Origin: Methanobacteriota archaeon
Lineage (GTDB): Archaea; Halobacteriota; Methanosarcinia; Methanosarcinales; Methanoperedenaceae
Assembly: GCA_018900975.1 (NCBI GenBank)
Contig: JAHIFK010000134.1
Coordinates: 1 to 13,935, forward strand
Length of the DNA: 13,935 nucleotides
Direction: 5' to 3'
Shown: positions 13,789 to 13,935 of the stretch, one piece after another
Position numbering within the stretch: position 1 is the stretch's first letter
Layout of the letters: the number at the start of each line of letters is the position of its first letter
Translations under genes and position numbers: made by a program
The notes under the pieces: generated by a model
What the model was told of the DNA's origin: nothing
The model's database searches: none
Seen by the model: the letters and a program-made list of their open reading frames with translations, nothing else

Positions 13789-13935
13789 ATGCCACCAAGA
13801 ACTCTGGGACGATACATTGTCGCCGATCCGGCTATCTGCCACGGCGAGCCAACCTTTAAAGGAACACGCATACTTGTAAAAGATGTTCTCGAACAGATAG
13901 CAAGCGGCATGGATTGGGAGGCAATCATCGAAGAA
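13789..13935 (+). CDS. DUF433 family antitoxin-type protein (N-terminal part; cut by window end)
   Basis: 49 codons are visible: MPPRTLGRYIVADPAICHGE, then PTFKGTRILVKDVLEQIASGMDWEAIIEE. The pattern ADPxICHGxPTFKGTRIxVxxVLxxIAxG is diagnostic of DUF433 (COG2442, VapB45-like), small helix-turn-helix proteins that act as antitoxins, usually followed by a DUF5615 PIN-like toxin. The family is about 70-85 residues, so about two thirds is here. A CAGG lies about 7 bases before the ATG at 13789, and an inverted repeat is upstream. The partner would lie just outside the window. It makes a second toxin-antitoxin-type locus within 500 bases of hicBA. Confidence 0.88.
   Translation, partial: MPPRTLGRYIVADPAICHGEPTFKGTRILVKDVLEQIASGMDWEAIIEE

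Overview
The window looks archaeal, most likely from an anaerobic methanogen-related lineage. TATA-like boxes lie about 25-45 bases upstream of several starts, GGAGG/GGTGA ribosome sites are common, and a pilin-like N-terminus typical of Euryarchaeota lies at the left edge. A Methanosarcinales-type host such as Candidatus Methanoperedens is my best guess; nothing here proves it.

Left part (1-2473): a partial minus-strand pilin-like membrane protein, a decayed nuclease-like fragment joined to a CACAGAG-type hairpin repeat, a SWIM zinc-finger protein, a convergent small charged hypothetical gene, and a promoter-rich gap.

Centre (2483-10022): one tight plus-strand operon with 4-base overlaps and strong ribosome sites. 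It encodes a membrane-bound respiratory complex of the group-4 hydrogenase/complex I superfamily: HyfB-, HyfC-, HyfE- and HyfF-like membrane subunits, a fused NuoC-NuoD-like large subunit (HyfG), a 2[4Fe-4S] ferredoxin-like subunit and a NuoB-like small subunit. It ends with a translationally coupled universal stress protein. The large subunit has lost all four cysteines that would hold a NiFe centre, so this is not a hydrogenase. It fits the 'Ehr' (energy-converting hydrogenase related) class, whose substrate is unknown. The first antiporter-like subunit (HyfB) is also unusual. It seems to carry two in-frame internal deletions and has Gln in place of a conserved membrane Glu, while HyfF is intact. 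This degenerate-pump, non-hydrogenase complex coupled to a UspA protein is the most interesting system here.

Next (10071-12023): an AMP-forming acetyl-CoA synthetase with its own promoter and a perfect inverted repeat in operator position.

Right part (12024-13935): an accessory stretch. It holds a structured repeat-like gap, a small three-helix membrane protein with very different (TTG-rich) codon use, a HicA/HicB toxin-antitoxin pair bracketed by two copies of a 50-base direct repeat (44/50 identical), and the start of a DUF433 antitoxin-type gene cut by the window end.
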